The notes below the pieces were generated by a model that saw only the letters and a list, made by a program, of their open reading frames with translations, made no database searches and was not told the origin of the DNA. The translations under genes and the position numbers were made by a program. From the NCBI RefSeq assembly GCF_014842265.1, contig NZ_JACYVI010000009.1, forward strand, positions 258,509 to 322,508: DNA of 64,000 nucleotides, read 5' to 3'. This DNA is from Pseudomonas sp. CFBP 13711 (GTDB lineage: Bacteria > Pseudomonadota > Gammaproteobacteria > Pseudomonadales > Pseudomonadaceae). Numbering within the stretch: the stretch's first letter is position 1; each line of letters opens with the position of its first letter. Positions 16,074 through 25,068 of this stretch are shown piece by piece.

Positions 16074-17081
16074 ATGAAAGCCGTCGCCTTCACCCAACAC
16101 GGTCTGCCCATCGAAGACCCCAATGCGCTGCTCGACATGGACCTGCCCACGCCAACGCCCGGCCCTCGGGATTTGCTGGTCGAAGTCAAAGCGATTTCGG
16201 TGAACCCGGTGGACACAAAAATCCGCGCCGGCTCTGCCGCTACGGAACCCAAAGTGGTCGGCTGGGACGCCGTCGGGGTTGTTCGCGAAACAGGCAGCGA
16301 CGTCACGCTATTCAAAGCCGGGGACGAAGTGTTCTACGCCGGTTCCATCGCCCGCCCTGGCAGCTACAGCGAATTCCACCTTGTGGATGAGCGCATCGTC
16401 GGGCACAAACCCAAGACACTCGACAACGCCCACGCCGCCGCGCTGCCGCTGACCTCGATCACCGCCTGGGAATTGCTGTTTGACCGTCTGGGCGTTGAAG
16501 AAGGCGGCGGCGAAGGTGACAGTCTGCTGATCGTCGGTGCCGGTGGCGGCGTCGGTTCGATTCTGGTGCAACTGGCCCGCCAACTGACCAAGCTGACCGT
16601 GATCGGCACGGCGTCCCGTCCGGAAACCCGCGAGTGGGTCGAAAGCCTGGGCGCCCACCACGTCATCGATCACAGCCAGCCGCTGGTCGAGCAGCTGAAC
16701 CAGATCGGCGTCGGCCAGGTGAGCCATGTCGCCAGCCTGACCCACACCGATTCGTACTTCACGCAGCTGATCGAGGCCCTCAAACCACAAGGCCAGTTGG
16801 CGCTGATCGATGACCCGAAATCCCTGGACGTCGTGCCGATGAAACGCAAGGCCCTGTCGCTGCACTGGGAACTGATGTTCACCCGCTCGCTGTACGAAAC
16901 GCCGGACATGATCGCCCAACATGAACTGCTCAATCGCGTCGCCGATCTGATCGACCAGGGCGTACTGAAGACCACCCTCGGTGAGCACTTCGGCGCAATC
17001 AATGCTGAAAACCTGCGCCGCGCCCACGCCGTGATCGAAAGCGGCAAGGCCAAGGGCAAGATCGTTCTCGAAGGTTTCTGA
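16074..17081 (+). CDS. Zinc-type alcohol dehydrogenase-like / quinone oxidoreductase family protein
   Basis: A 335-residue MDR-superfamily NADPH-dependent reductase. Residues 1-120 form the GroES-like domain (KAVAFTQHGLPIEDPNAL, VKAISVNPVDTKIRAG, VGWDAVGVVRETG). The Rossmann domain has the nucleotide-binding VGAGGGVGSILVQLARQL near residue 158. The catalytic-zinc cysteine of true alcohol dehydrogenases is replaced by Val-Asp in NPVDTK, so it is a zinc-independent type despite the family name. It probably reduces quinones or enones. The start ATG has GAGAG upstream; a LysR gene is divergent. Confidence 0.87.
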   Translation: MKAVAFTQHGLPIEDPNALLDMDLPTPTPGPRDLLVEVKAISVNPVDTKIRAGSAATEPKVVGWDAVGVVRETGSDVTLFKAGDEVFYAGSIARPGSYSEFHLVDERIVGHKPKTLDNAHAAALPLTSITAWELLFDRLGVEEGGGEGDSLLIVGAGGGVGSILVQLARQLTKLTVIGTASRPETREWVESLGAHHVIDHSQPLVEQLNQIGVGQVSHVASLTHTDSYFTQLIEALKPQGQLALIDDPKSLDVVPMKRKALSLHWELMFTRSLYETPDMIAQHELLNRVADLIDQGVLKTTLGEHFGAINAENLRRAHAVIESGKAKGKIVLEGF

Positions 17082-17131
17082 ACCTGTTTCCATTATTTGA
17101 ATGGCCTGCTGCGGCAGGCCGGGAGTCGTTT

Positions 17132-18325
17132 GTGTCCATGAGACAGAACATGATGGTGTCGGCGCTGGCACTCTCAGTCGCTTTGATCAGCCAGACCGGC
17201 ATCGCCGCCACGATCGCAACCACCGCGCTACCCGCCAATGCACCGGCGGAAAAAACCATCGGTCAGCTGGAGCAGGTGTTCACCTTCCACGACGCCATGC
17301 CCACCGGCGTGACCGTGACAGAAACCGGGCGCATCTTCGTCAACTTCCCGCACTGGGGCGACGACGTGCCGTTTACCGTGGGTGAGATTCGTGACGGCAA
17401 AGTCGTCGCCTACCCCGATGCCGCCATCAACAAGGAAGACCCCAAAAACCCGGCCACAGGGCTGATCAGTGTGCAGAGCGTGGTCGCCGACGGTCAGGGC
17501 CGCGTCTGGTTACTGGACACCGCCGCACCGAATTTCGCCGCGCCAAAAGCCGGCGGCGCCAAGCTGGTGGCGGTTGATCTGGCCAGTAACAAGGTGGTCA
17601 AAACCCTGGTCTTCCCGGCAAACGTCATCCTGCCGAGCACCTACGTCAATGACATGCGCTTTGATTTCCGCAGCGGCAAGGAAGGCACGGTTTACGTGAC
17701 GGATTCGTCGGTCTCCGGGCCTGGCGCGATCATTGTCATGGACATCGCCAGCGGCAAGGCGACCCGTCGCTTGAGCGGCGCAAAATCCACTTCGGCCGAT
17801 TCTGACTTCAAACCGGTCGTCGAAGGCCAAACCGCACTGGTCAGCAAAGGCCCAGACGGCAAGCCAAAAACCATGGCCGTTGCGTCTGATGGCATCGCCC
17901 TGTCCCCTGACGGCAAGACACTGTATTTCAGCGCGCTTTCCAGTCGCCACCTGTATGCAGTGCCTACCGGGATGCTGCGTGATGCAAGTGTGAGCGAGGC
18001 GCAACTGAACGCTGCGGTCAAAGATCTCGGCGAAAAAGGCGCGTCGGACGGTCTGGAAGCCGATGCCAACGGCGCGGTCTACGCCGGCGACTACGAACAC
18101 AACGGCATCCGCAAACGCCTGGCCGACGGCAGTTGGCAGACCATCGTTCACGACCCTCGCGTGCTGTGGCCGGACACCTTGTCGGTCGGGCCGGATGGCT
18201 ACCTGTATTTCACCGCCAACCAGCTGCAGCGCCAGGCCGGTTTCCACGATGGCAGGGATCTGCGCGAAAAACCCTACAGCCTGCTGCGGGTGAAGATCGA
18301 CGCCGCGCCTGCACCGACCCGCTGA
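17132..18325 (+). CDS. Secreted major royal jelly / dopachrome-tautomerase-related protein
   Basis: A 397-residue protein with a signal peptide (about MMVSALALSVALISQTGIAA) and a beta-propeller-type body. The family blocks are HDAMPTGVTVTETGRIFVNFP, YVNDMRFDF, YVTDSS, GIALSPDGKTLYFSAL and DTLSVGPDGYLYFTANQ. Bacterial members are periplasmic and of unknown enzymology; some annotate as gluconolactonase-like. I chose the GTG at 17132 because GGGAG lies about six bases upstream, although the ATG at 17138 is possible. It follows the reductase by 50 bases and may share its transcript; a nitroreductase follows 28 bases later. Confidence 0.8.
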   Translation: MSMRQNMMVSALALSVALISQTGIAATIATTALPANAPAEKTIGQLEQVFTFHDAMPTGVTVTETGRIFVNFPHWGDDVPFTVGEIRDGKVVAYPDAAINKEDPKNPATGLISVQSVVADGQGRVWLLDTAAPNFAAPKAGGAKLVAVDLASNKVVKTLVFPANVILPSTYVNDMRFDFRSGKEGTVYVTDSSVSGPGAIIVMDIASGKATRRLSGAKSTSADSDFKPVVEGQTALVSKGPDGKPKTMAVASDGIALSPDGKTLYFSALSSRHLYAVPTGMLRDASVSEAQLNAAVKDLGEKGASDGLEADANGAVYAGDYEHNGIRKRLADGSWQTIVHDPRVLWPDTLSVGPDGYLYFTANQLQRQAGFHDGRDLREKPYSLLRVKIDAAPAPTR

Positions 18326-18353
18326 TTCCGTTTTCCAATTTCGGAGATTCATC

Positions 18354-19007
18354 ATGCAACTGACCGCACTGGCAAAATCGCGCTACACCACGAAAGCCTA
18401 CGACGCCTCACGCAAGATCCCGCAGGAGACGATCCACGAGTTGCTGGAGCAACTGCGTCACAGCCCGTCATCGGTGAACTCGCAGCCATGGCACTTCATC
18501 GTCGCCTCCGATGAGCAGGGCAAAGCGCGCGTGGCCAAGTCGGCGGAGGGTAGTTTTGCCTATAACGAAGCGAAGATGCTCAACGCCTCCCATGTGATCG
18601 TGCTCTGCACTTGCACTGAAATGCCGGAATCGCACCTGCAAGCCGTGCTGGCCCAGGAGGCGGCTGACGGACGTTTTGCCAATGACGAGGCCAAAGCCGG
18701 TCAGGACAAAACCCGTCGCGGTTACGTGAACATGCACAAATACGATCAGAAGGACGTGCAGCACTGGATGGAAAAGCAAACCTACCTGGCGCTGGGCACC
18801 TTGCTGCTGGGCGCTGCATCGTTGGGCCTGGACGCGACACCGATGGAAGGCTTCGATTTCAAGAAGCTCGACGAAGGATTGGGCCTGCGCGACAAGGGTT
18901 TCACCAGCCTGGTCGTGGTCAGCCTGGGCTACCGCAGCGACAGCGATTTCAACGCCAAACTGCCGAAATCGCGCCTGCCGGCCGAGACGGTGTTTACCTT
19001 CCTTTAA
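18354..19007 (+). CDS. nfsB: Oxygen-insensitive NAD(P)H nitroreductase NfsB
   Basis: The 217-residue protein has the FMN-binding RYTTKAYD opening, the HSPSSVNSQPWHFIVA phosphate-site loop near residue 40, the KQTYLALGTLLLGAASLGLDATPMEGFD region, and the C-terminal VVVSLGYRSDSDFNAKLPKSR. All are typical of NfsB/NfnB flavoenzymes that reduce nitroaromatics and quinones by two electrons. GGAG precedes the ATG. It is the third gene of a run with the reductase and the royal-jelly-type gene, all perhaps controlled by the divergent LysR, which would make this a small detoxification group. Confidence 0.9.
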   Translation: MQLTALAKSRYTTKAYDASRKIPQETIHELLEQLRHSPSSVNSQPWHFIVASDEQGKARVAKSAEGSFAYNEAKMLNASHVIVLCTCTEMPESHLQAVLAQEAADGRFANDEAKAGQDKTRRGYVNMHKYDQKDVQHWMEKQTYLALGTLLLGAASLGLDATPMEGFDFKKLDEGLGLRDKGFTSLVVVSLGYRSDSDFNAKLPKSRLPAETVFTFL

Positions 19008-19024
19008 CCCTTGCCGCACCCACC

Positions 19025-19268
19025 GGTAGGAGTGAGCTTGCTCTGGGCCGCATCCGGACGAAGACGGTCGTTCAGCCGCTGAAGATTTATCGGATGTCCC
19101 GGCCTATTCGCGAGCAAGCTCGCTCCCACGAGAATTGCATCTGCCTCGCGAGTGTTGGCCGCAGATTATGAACGTGTGGGAGCGGAGCTTGCTCGCGAAG
19201 ACGGCATGACAGCCGCTGAAGGTTTAGCGACTGTCCCGGCCTATTCGCGAGCAAGCTCGACTCCCACA
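19025..19268. repeat. Two REP doublets in series
   Basis: Four REP units alternate in orientation: AGGAGTGAGCTTGCTC near 19028, GCGAGCAAGCTCGCTCCCAC near 19110, GTGGGAGCGGAGCTTGCTCGCGA near 19175 and TTCGCGAGCAAGCTCGACTCCCAC near 19244. They fill most of the gap between nfsB and xseB. The remaining bases before xseB probably hold its promoter. Confidence 0.85.
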
Positions 19269-19385
19269 TTAGCCCTGCGGCCTGACTCAGGGGCAGCAGC
19301 CGTCACCTGCACCCCCTTCTCATTTGCCCCGATGCGTGCGCTCTGCTAGTGTCGCGCCGGTTTAACGTCTACCGGGATAGCCGCC

Positions 19386-19628
19386 ATGGCCCGCAAGAAA
19401 GCTGCACTGGATTTCGAACAGTCCCTCACGGATTTGCAAACGCTCGTCGAGCGTCTGGAGAACGGTGAGCTGTCGCTGGAAGACTCACTGACCGCCTTCG
19501 AGCAAGGCATCCGCCTGACCCGCGAGTGCCAGAGCGCGCTGGCCCAGGCCGAGCAGAAAGTGCAGGTCTTGCTGGAACGCGACGGCGAATTGGCCGAAGA
19601 GCCATTTGACGCGGAACAGCCGGAATGA
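19386..19628 (+). CDS. xseB: Exodeoxyribonuclease VII small subunit
   Basis: An 80-residue protein, normal for XseB, with the two-helix pattern FEQSLTDLQTLVERLENGELSLEDSLTAFEQGIRLTRECQSALAQAEQKVQ. It joins XseA (encoded elsewhere) to form the single-strand-specific exonuclease VII. Its stop overlaps the ispA start (ATGA), the standard Pseudomonas arrangement, so ispA translation is coupled to it. Confidence 0.96.
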   Translation: MARKKAALDFEQSLTDLQTLVERLENGELSLEDSLTAFEQGIRLTRECQSALAQAEQKVQVLLERDGELAEEPFDAEQPE

Positions 19629-20512
19629 TCGCGGCGTATCAGGCACTCAGCCAGGCTCGCGTCAATGCGGCGCTGGAGACGCTGTTCGATGCGCCCGCCC
19701 CTGAATTGACCCGCCTTTACGCCGCCATGCGCTACAGCGTCACCAATGGCGGCAAGCGCGTGCGCCCGCTGCTGGTTTACGCCGCCTGCGAAGCCTTGGG
19801 CGGCAACGCCGAGCACGCTAACGGCGCGGCCTGCGCCGTCGAGCTGATCCATGCGTACTCGCTGGTGCACGACGACCTGCCAGCCATGGACGACGACGAT
19901 TTACGTCGCGGCCTGCCCACCACCCACAAAGCCTTTGACGAAGCCTGCGCGATTCTCGCCGGCGACGGTCTGCAGACCCTTGCTTTCAGCGTGCTGAGCG
20001 ATAACCCACTCACCCCGCAGAACGCTGACACCCGACTGAAAATGGTCGCCACCCTTGCCCGTGCATCCGGCCCTGCCGGCATGGTCGGCGGACAGGCCAT
20101 CGATCTCGGCTCGGTCGGGCTCAAGCTCGACCAGAAAGCGCTGGAATTCATGCACCGGCACAAGACCGGCGCACTGATCGAAGCCAGCGTCAGGCTTGGC
20201 GCTCTGGCCAGCGGCAACGCAACCCAGGTTCAACTCGATTCGCTGCAGATTTACGCCCGCGCCATCGGTCTGGCTTTTCAGGTCCAGGACGACATTCTGG
20301 ACGTCGAAAGCGATACCGCCACGCTGGGCAAACGCCAGGGCGCCGATATTGCCCGGGACAAGCCGACCTACCCCGCGCTGCTGGGTCTGGAAGAAGCCAA
20401 ACATTACGCACTTGAATTGCGCGATCAGGCCCTTGTGGCGCTGCGACCGTTCGATGAGGCTGCGGAGCCCTTGCGCGCGTTGGCGCGTTATATCGTCGAA
20501 CGCCGCAACTAG
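19625..20512 (+). CDS. ispA: Geranyl/farnesyl diphosphate synthase
   Basis: A 295-residue trans-prenyltransferase that builds C15 farnesyl diphosphate from isopentenyl and dimethylallyl diphosphate for ubiquinone and undecaprenyl synthesis. The first aspartate-rich motif is DDLPAMDDDD near residues 83-92, with the following Arg pair. The second is FQVQDDILDVESD near residue 220. GGKRVRPLL near residue 42 binds the pyrophosphate. It overlaps xseB by four bases and precedes dxs, placing two isoprenoid steps together. Confidence 0.96.
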   Translation: MIAAYQALSQARVNAALETLFDAPAPELTRLYAAMRYSVTNGGKRVRPLLVYAACEALGGNAEHANGAACAVELIHAYSLVHDDLPAMDDDDLRRGLPTTHKAFDEACAILAGDGLQTLAFSVLSDNPLTPQNADTRLKMVATLARASGPAGMVGGQAIDLGSVGLKLDQKALEFMHRHKTGALIEASVRLGALASGNATQVQLDSLQIYARAIGLAFQVQDDILDVESDTATLGKRQGADIARDKPTYPALLGLEEAKHYALELRDQALVALRPFDEAAEPLRALARYIVERRN

Positions 20513-20704
20513 TCGAAGCCCGCAACGAGTCGAACCCCGCAACCAAGCGCAGGTCATAGGACTTATCGGGCGTGAGCGGCCTTGCTGCCGCTGCCCCATT
20601 TCGCCGGCAATCGTTTCTCCTGAACATCGCGTTGCTGCACATCGTGCGCAGCCGGTAATGCATCAGGTAAACTGCCGCCTCTTTTACTTATAACGATTCG
20701 CCTG

Positions 20705-22594
20705 ATGCCCACGACGTTCAAAGAGATTCCCCGCGAGCGCCCGTCCACGCCGCTGCTCGACAAGGCAGCGACGCCGGACGGCCTGCGCCGCTTAGGTGAA
20801 GCAGAGCTTGAAGCCCTGGCTGATGAACTGCGCCTGGAGCTGCTCTACACCGTTGGCCAGACCGGCGGCCACTTCGGCGCCGGCCTCGGCGTCATCGAAC
20901 TGACCGTGGCCTTGCACTACGTCTTCGATACCCCCGACGACCGGCTGGTCTGGGACGTCGGTCATCAGGCGTACCCGCACAAGATCCTCACGGGTCGTCG
21001 CGAGCAGATGTCGACCCTGCGCCAGAAAGGCGGCGTGGCGGCATTCCCGCGTCGCAGCGAGAGCGAATACGACACCTTTGGCGTCGGTCACTCCAGCACC
21101 TCCATCAGCGCCGCGCTGGGCATGGCGATCGCCTCCCGGCTGCAAGGCAGTGAGCGCAAGTCCATTGCCGTGATCGGCGACGGCGCACTCACTGCCGGCA
21201 TGGCCTTCGAGGCGCTGAACCACGCGCCCGAAGTCAGCGCCGACATGCTGGTAATCCTCAACGACAACGACATGTCGATCTCGCGCAACGTCGGCGGGCT
21301 GTCGAATTATCTGGCGAAAATTCTCTCAAGCCGCACGTACACGAGCATGCGCGAAGGCAGCAAGAAAGTGCTGTCGCGTCTGCCCGGCGCGTGGGAAATC
21401 GCCCGTCGTACCGAGGAATACGCCAAAGGCATGCTGGTGCCCGGCACGCTGTTCGAAGAACTCGGCTGGAACTACATCGGCCCGATCGATGGTCACGACC
21501 TGCCTATCCTGATCGCCACCCTGCGCAACATGCGCGACCTCAAGGGTCCGCAGTTCCTGCACGTGGTCACCAAGAAAGGCAAAGGCTTCGCACCGGCCGA
21601 GGTCGACCCGATCGGTTATCACGCGATCACCAAGCTTGATCCACTCAACGCACCGGTCGTGCCCAAGAAAGCCGGCGGTCCCAAGTATTCCGGCGTGTTC
21701 GGCCAGTGGCTGTGCGACATGGCCGAAGCGGACGAGCGTCTGGTGGGCATCACGCCTGCCATGAAAGAAGGCTCGGATCTGGTTGCGTTCAGTGAACGTT
21801 TCCCGGAGCGCTATTTCGACGTTGCCATCGCCGAGCAGCACGCGGTGACGCTGGCAGCGGGCATGGCCTGCGAAGGCGCCAAGCCGGTCGTGGCGATTTA
21901 CTCGACGTTCCTGCAGCGTGGTTACGACCAGCTGATTCATGACGTCGCGGTGCAGAATCTGGACGTGCTGTTCGCCATCGACCGCGCCGGTCTGGTGGGC
22001 GAAGACGGCCCGACCCATGCCGGCAGTTTTGATCTGTCGTACCTGCGTTGCATCCCCGGCATGCTGGTCATGACGCCGAGCGATGAAAACGAACTGCGCA
22101 AGATGCTCACCACCGGTCACCTGTTCAAAGGCCCCGCCGCCGTGCGTTACCCACGCGGCAACGGCCCCAATGCCGTGATCGAGAGCAGTCTCGAACCGCT
22201 GGAAATCGGCAAAGGCGTGGTTCGTCGTCAAGGCAGCAAAGTCGCGATGCTGGTGTTTGGCGTGCAGTTGACCGAAGCGCTGATCGTGGCGGAAAAGCTC
22301 GACGCGACCGTGGTCGACATGCGTTTCGTCAAACCGCTGGACGAGGCACTGGTGCGCGAAATGGCCGGCAGCCACGACTTGCTCGTGACCGTCGAAGAAA
22401 ACGCCATCATGGGCGGTGCCGGTGCGGCGGTCAGCGAGTTCCTGGCGCGAGAGAACATTCTCAAGTCGGTGCTGCATCTGGGCCTGCCGGATGTGTACGT
22501 CGAACACGCCAAACCCGCGCAGATGCTGGCGGAGTGCGGGCTGGATGCTGCCGGGATCGAAGCGTCGATCAACCAGCGCCTGCTGAAGATGTAG
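20705..22594 (+). CDS. dxs: 1-deoxy-D-xylulose-5-phosphate synthase
   Basis: A 629-residue thiamine-diphosphate enzyme that condenses pyruvate and glyceraldehyde 3-phosphate, the first step of the MEP pathway. Visible motifs are the cofactor-binding GDG at 158-160 followed by NDNDMSISRNVGG, the catalytic-glutamate block VAIAEQHAVTLAAGMA, and the transketolase C-terminal VEENAIMGGAGAAVSEFL. The gene lies 192 bases after ispA with AT-rich sequence just before the ATG, so it may have its own promoter. No ThiC/ThiM-type TPP riboswitch is evident in that gap. Confidence 0.97.
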   Translation: MPTTFKEIPRERPSTPLLDKAATPDGLRRLGEAELEALADELRLELLYTVGQTGGHFGAGLGVIELTVALHYVFDTPDDRLVWDVGHQAYPHKILTGRREQMSTLRQKGGVAAFPRRSESEYDTFGVGHSSTSISAALGMAIASRLQGSERKSIAVIGDGALTAGMAFEALNHAPEVSADMLVILNDNDMSISRNVGGLSNYLAKILSSRTYTSMREGSKKVLSRLPGAWEIARRTEEYAKGMLVPGTLFEELGWNYIGPIDGHDLPILIATLRNMRDLKGPQFLHVVTKKGKGFAPAEVDPIGYHAITKLDPLNAPVVPKKAGGPKYSGVFGQWLCDMAEADERLVGITPAMKEGSDLVAFSERFPERYFDVAIAEQHAVTLAAGMACEGAKPVVAIYSTFLQRGYDQLIHDVAVQNLDVLFAIDRAGLVGEDGPTHAGSFDLSYLRCIPGMLVMTPSDENELRKMLTTGHLFKGPAAVRYPRGNGPNAVIESSLEPLEIGKGVVRRQGSKVAMLVFGVQLTEALIVAEKLDATVVDMRFVKPLDEALVREMAGSHDLLVTVEENAIMGGAGAAVSEFLARENILKSVLHLGLPDVYVEHAKPAQMLAECGLDAAGIEASINQRLLKM

Positions 22595-22639
22595 ACAGTT
22601 ACAGGCGTAAGCGGGATGGCCGAGCGACCGGGTCATTCC

Positions 22640-23135
22640 GCAAACTTGTGAGAGTGAGCTTGCTCACGAAAACGTTTGTGCCTTCGACACATCTTCATCG
22701 CCTGACACTCAGCATTCGCGAGCAAGCTCGCTCCCACAGTTAATTTTTCAGCAGGTCCATCTCTGGCATTGTCCTGGCGATGGGAGGCGTGAGACTGTCC
22801 TGCTGTGGTTGTACACCGCAATCAGCTGACGAACGCGAACCCTGTGGGAGTGAGCTTGCTCACGAAGACGTTCGTGCCTTCGACACATCTTCATCGCCTG
22901 ACACTCAGCATTCGCGAGCAAGCTCGCTCCCACAGTTAATTTTTCAGCAGGTCCATCTCTGGCATTGTCCGGGCGATGGGGGGCGTGAGACTGTCCTGCT
23001 GTGGTTGTACACCGCAATCAGCTGACAAACGCGAACCCTGTGGGAGTGAGCTTGCTCACGAAGAGGTCTGCCCATTTAACGTATCTTCATCGCCTGTAAC
23101 CCGGCATTCGCGAGCAAGCTCGCTCCCACTGGGGC
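22640..23135. repeat. Tandem array of REP doublets, 196-bp period
   Basis: The motif GTGAGCTTGCTCACGAA recurs at 22654, 22850 and 23046, an exact 196-base spacing. Each is followed about 70-90 bases later by the inverse unit GCGAGCAAGCTCGCTCCCA. The spacer between doublets, containing TTTTTCAGCAGGTCCATCTC and a CTGCTGTGGTTGTACACCGC stretch, is nearly identical in the two complete repeats. So a whole doublet plus spacer has been duplicated in tandem, rather than single REPs gathering independently. It fills the dxs-btuB gap, and no gene lies within. Confidence 0.9.
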
Positions 23136-23167
23136 CAGGGGTGTCAGACAGCCTACTTGTATAGAAC

Positions 23168-25051
23168 ATGACCCTTTCCCGCCTCGCGCTCGCCTTCTCC
23201 CTCATCCCCGCCACCCAAGCCTTCGCCGATCAGCCTGATCGCGAAAGCGCCTTGAAGCTGGACAGCGTGGTGATCAGCGCCAATCGCCAAGTCGAGCAGC
23301 GTGATGCCAGCACTGCGGCGAGCACCGTATTCACCCGTGCCGACATCGAGCGGCTGCAACCCAGCAGCGTCACTGACCTGCTGAGTCGCGTGCCCGGCGT
23401 GCAAGTGGCGCCCAGCGGCGGCCGGGGCAGTTTGCCGGGGATTTTCATTCGCGGGACCAAAGCTGCGCAGAGCCTGGTGCTGGTCGATGGGCAGCGCATT
23501 GCCAATGCGACGTCGGCGGACAGTAACCTGCAATACCTCAACGTCGAGCAGATCGAGCGAGTGGAAGTGCTGCGCGGATCACGCTCGGTCATCTACGGCG
23601 CAGACGCCATTGGCGGGGTGATTCAGATCTTCACTCGACGGGGCGCCGAGCAAGGCCTCCAGGCCCGCCTGCATACGAGTTTCGGCAATCGAGGCACGCA
23701 GCAGCAGAGCCTCGGCGTGTCGGGCGGTGATCAGCAAACGCATTTCAACCTCAGCACCAGCCTGGATGAAACGGCAGGCATCGACCGCACCGGCCCGTCC
23801 TTCTCCAGCGATGACGATCACGACGCCTACCGCAATAAATCCCTGAGCCTGAACCTCAGCCACTGGCTCAGCGACGACGTGGAAATGGGCCTCAACGCTC
23901 TGGATAATCGGGGCAAGACCGAGTTCGACAACCCGTTCGGTCTGTTCGACCCGGTCACGTTCAACACGGTGGGTCAGCAGCAATACAGCAAGTTTGACCT
24001 GAGCAGCCTCGGCACCTACGTCGACGCCCGCATCAACCAGACCTGGAAAACCCGTCTGGAGCTGGGCCACAGCGAGAATCGCGAAAAGACGCTGGATAAG
24101 CTGAGCAACGATCACTACGAGTTCAACACCTACCGCGACTCGTTCAATTGGCAGAACGACCTGACCCTGGACGAGCGCAACAGCCTGATGCTGGGAGCCG
24201 ACTGGTACGAAGACCGCGTCAACAGCAGCACGCCGTTCGACGAGGACAGCCGCTGGAACCGCGCGGCGTTCATCCAGCATCGTTTCAAAGGCGAGCACTT
24301 CTCGACCGAGCTCGGCCTGCGCCATGATCAGAACGAGCAGTTCGGCAGCCAGAACACCTGGAGCGGCACCCTCACCGTTCCGCTCAATGACGCCAACGAC
24401 GTGCTGCTGTCCTACAGCGAAGGCTTCCGCGCGCCGACGTTCAACGACCTGTATTACCCGGACTTCAGCAACCCGAATCTCAAACCCGAGCACTCCAAAA
24501 GCTACGAGCTGCAATGGCGCAGTCGCCTGAGCGAAACCGCCCGCCTTGAGGCCTCGCTGTATCGCACTGATCTGCAGGACGCGATTGCCCTCGACAGCGA
24601 CTTTCGCCCCCAAAACATCGGCTCGGCACGGATCAAGGGTGTCGAAGCGTCCCTTGAGCAGCAATTGTTCGGCTGGACCGGCAAGCTCGGCGCGTCGGTC
24701 ATCGACCCGCGTGACCGTGACACTGGGCACACGCTCAACCGTCGCGCTCGCCGCACCCTGAACCTCGATCTTGATCGGCAGTTCGATCGCCTCGGTGTCG
24801 GCGCCAGTTGGCAGGCCGTCAGCGACAGCTACAACGACGAGGCCAACACCCAGCACATCGGCGGCTATTCGTTGTTTGGATTGCGCAGCAGCTGGAAAGC
24901 CAGCGACGAAGTGAAGCTTGAGTTCAAACTGGATAACGCCCTGGACAAACGCTACAGCCGCACGCTGTACAGTTTTGATGGCAGCAACTACGGCTATCGC
25001 GAAGAGGCTCGAACGTGGATGTTTGGCGTGACCTGGACGCCTGAGCTGTAG
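23168..25051 (+). CDS. btuB: TonB-dependent vitamin B12 outer-membrane receptor BtuB
   Basis: A 627-residue outer-membrane beta-barrel receptor. The signal peptide is MTLSRLALAFSLIPATQAFA. The plug domain includes LDSVVISANR (TonB-box region), VTDLLSRVPGVQV, IFIRGTKAAQSLVLVDGQRI and VLRGSRSVIYGADAIGGVIQI. The remaining residues are repeated amphipathic strands. The barrel ends in TWMFGVTWTPEL rather than the usual final Phe. It imports cobalamin and faces convergently the btuF gene 17 bases away, giving uptake receptor and periplasmic binder side by side. The 33 bases between the last REP and the ATG show no ribosome site and no cobalamin riboswitch. Confidence 0.92.
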   Translation: MTLSRLALAFSLIPATQAFADQPDRESALKLDSVVISANRQVEQRDASTAASTVFTRADIERLQPSSVTDLLSRVPGVQVAPSGGRGSLPGIFIRGTKAAQSLVLVDGQRIANATSADSNLQYLNVEQIERVEVLRGSRSVIYGADAIGGVIQIFTRRGAEQGLQARLHTSFGNRGTQQQSLGVSGGDQQTHFNLSTSLDETAGIDRTGPSFSSDDDHDAYRNKSLSLNLSHWLSDDVEMGLNALDNRGKTEFDNPFGLFDPVTFNTVGQQQYSKFDLSSLGTYVDARINQTWKTRLELGHSENREKTLDKLSNDHYEFNTYRDSFNWQNDLTLDERNSLMLGADWYEDRVNSSTPFDEDSRWNRAAFIQHRFKGEHFSTELGLRHDQNEQFGSQNTWSGTLTVPLNDANDVLLSYSEGFRAPTFNDLYYPDFSNPNLKPEHSKSYELQWRSRLSETARLEASLYRTDLQDAIALDSDFRPQNIGSARIKGVEASLEQQLFGWTGKLGASVIDPRDRDTGHTLNRRARRTLNLDLDRQFDRLGVGASWQAVSDSYNDEANTQHIGGYSLFGLRSSWKASDEVKLEFKLDNALDKRYSRTLYSFDGSNYGYREEARTWMFGVTWTPEL

Positions 25052-25068
25052 ATTTGCAGCCCGACTGT

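Noticed and set aside
21326..22636. 436-codon minus-strand frame opposite dxs
   Set aside because: Antisense shadow of a strongly conserved housekeeping enzyme.
22640..23135. Evenly spaced repeats resembling a CRISPR array
   Set aside because: The repeats are inverted REP pairs, spacers are nearly identical rather than unique, the period of 196 bases is far too long, and no cas genes are present.
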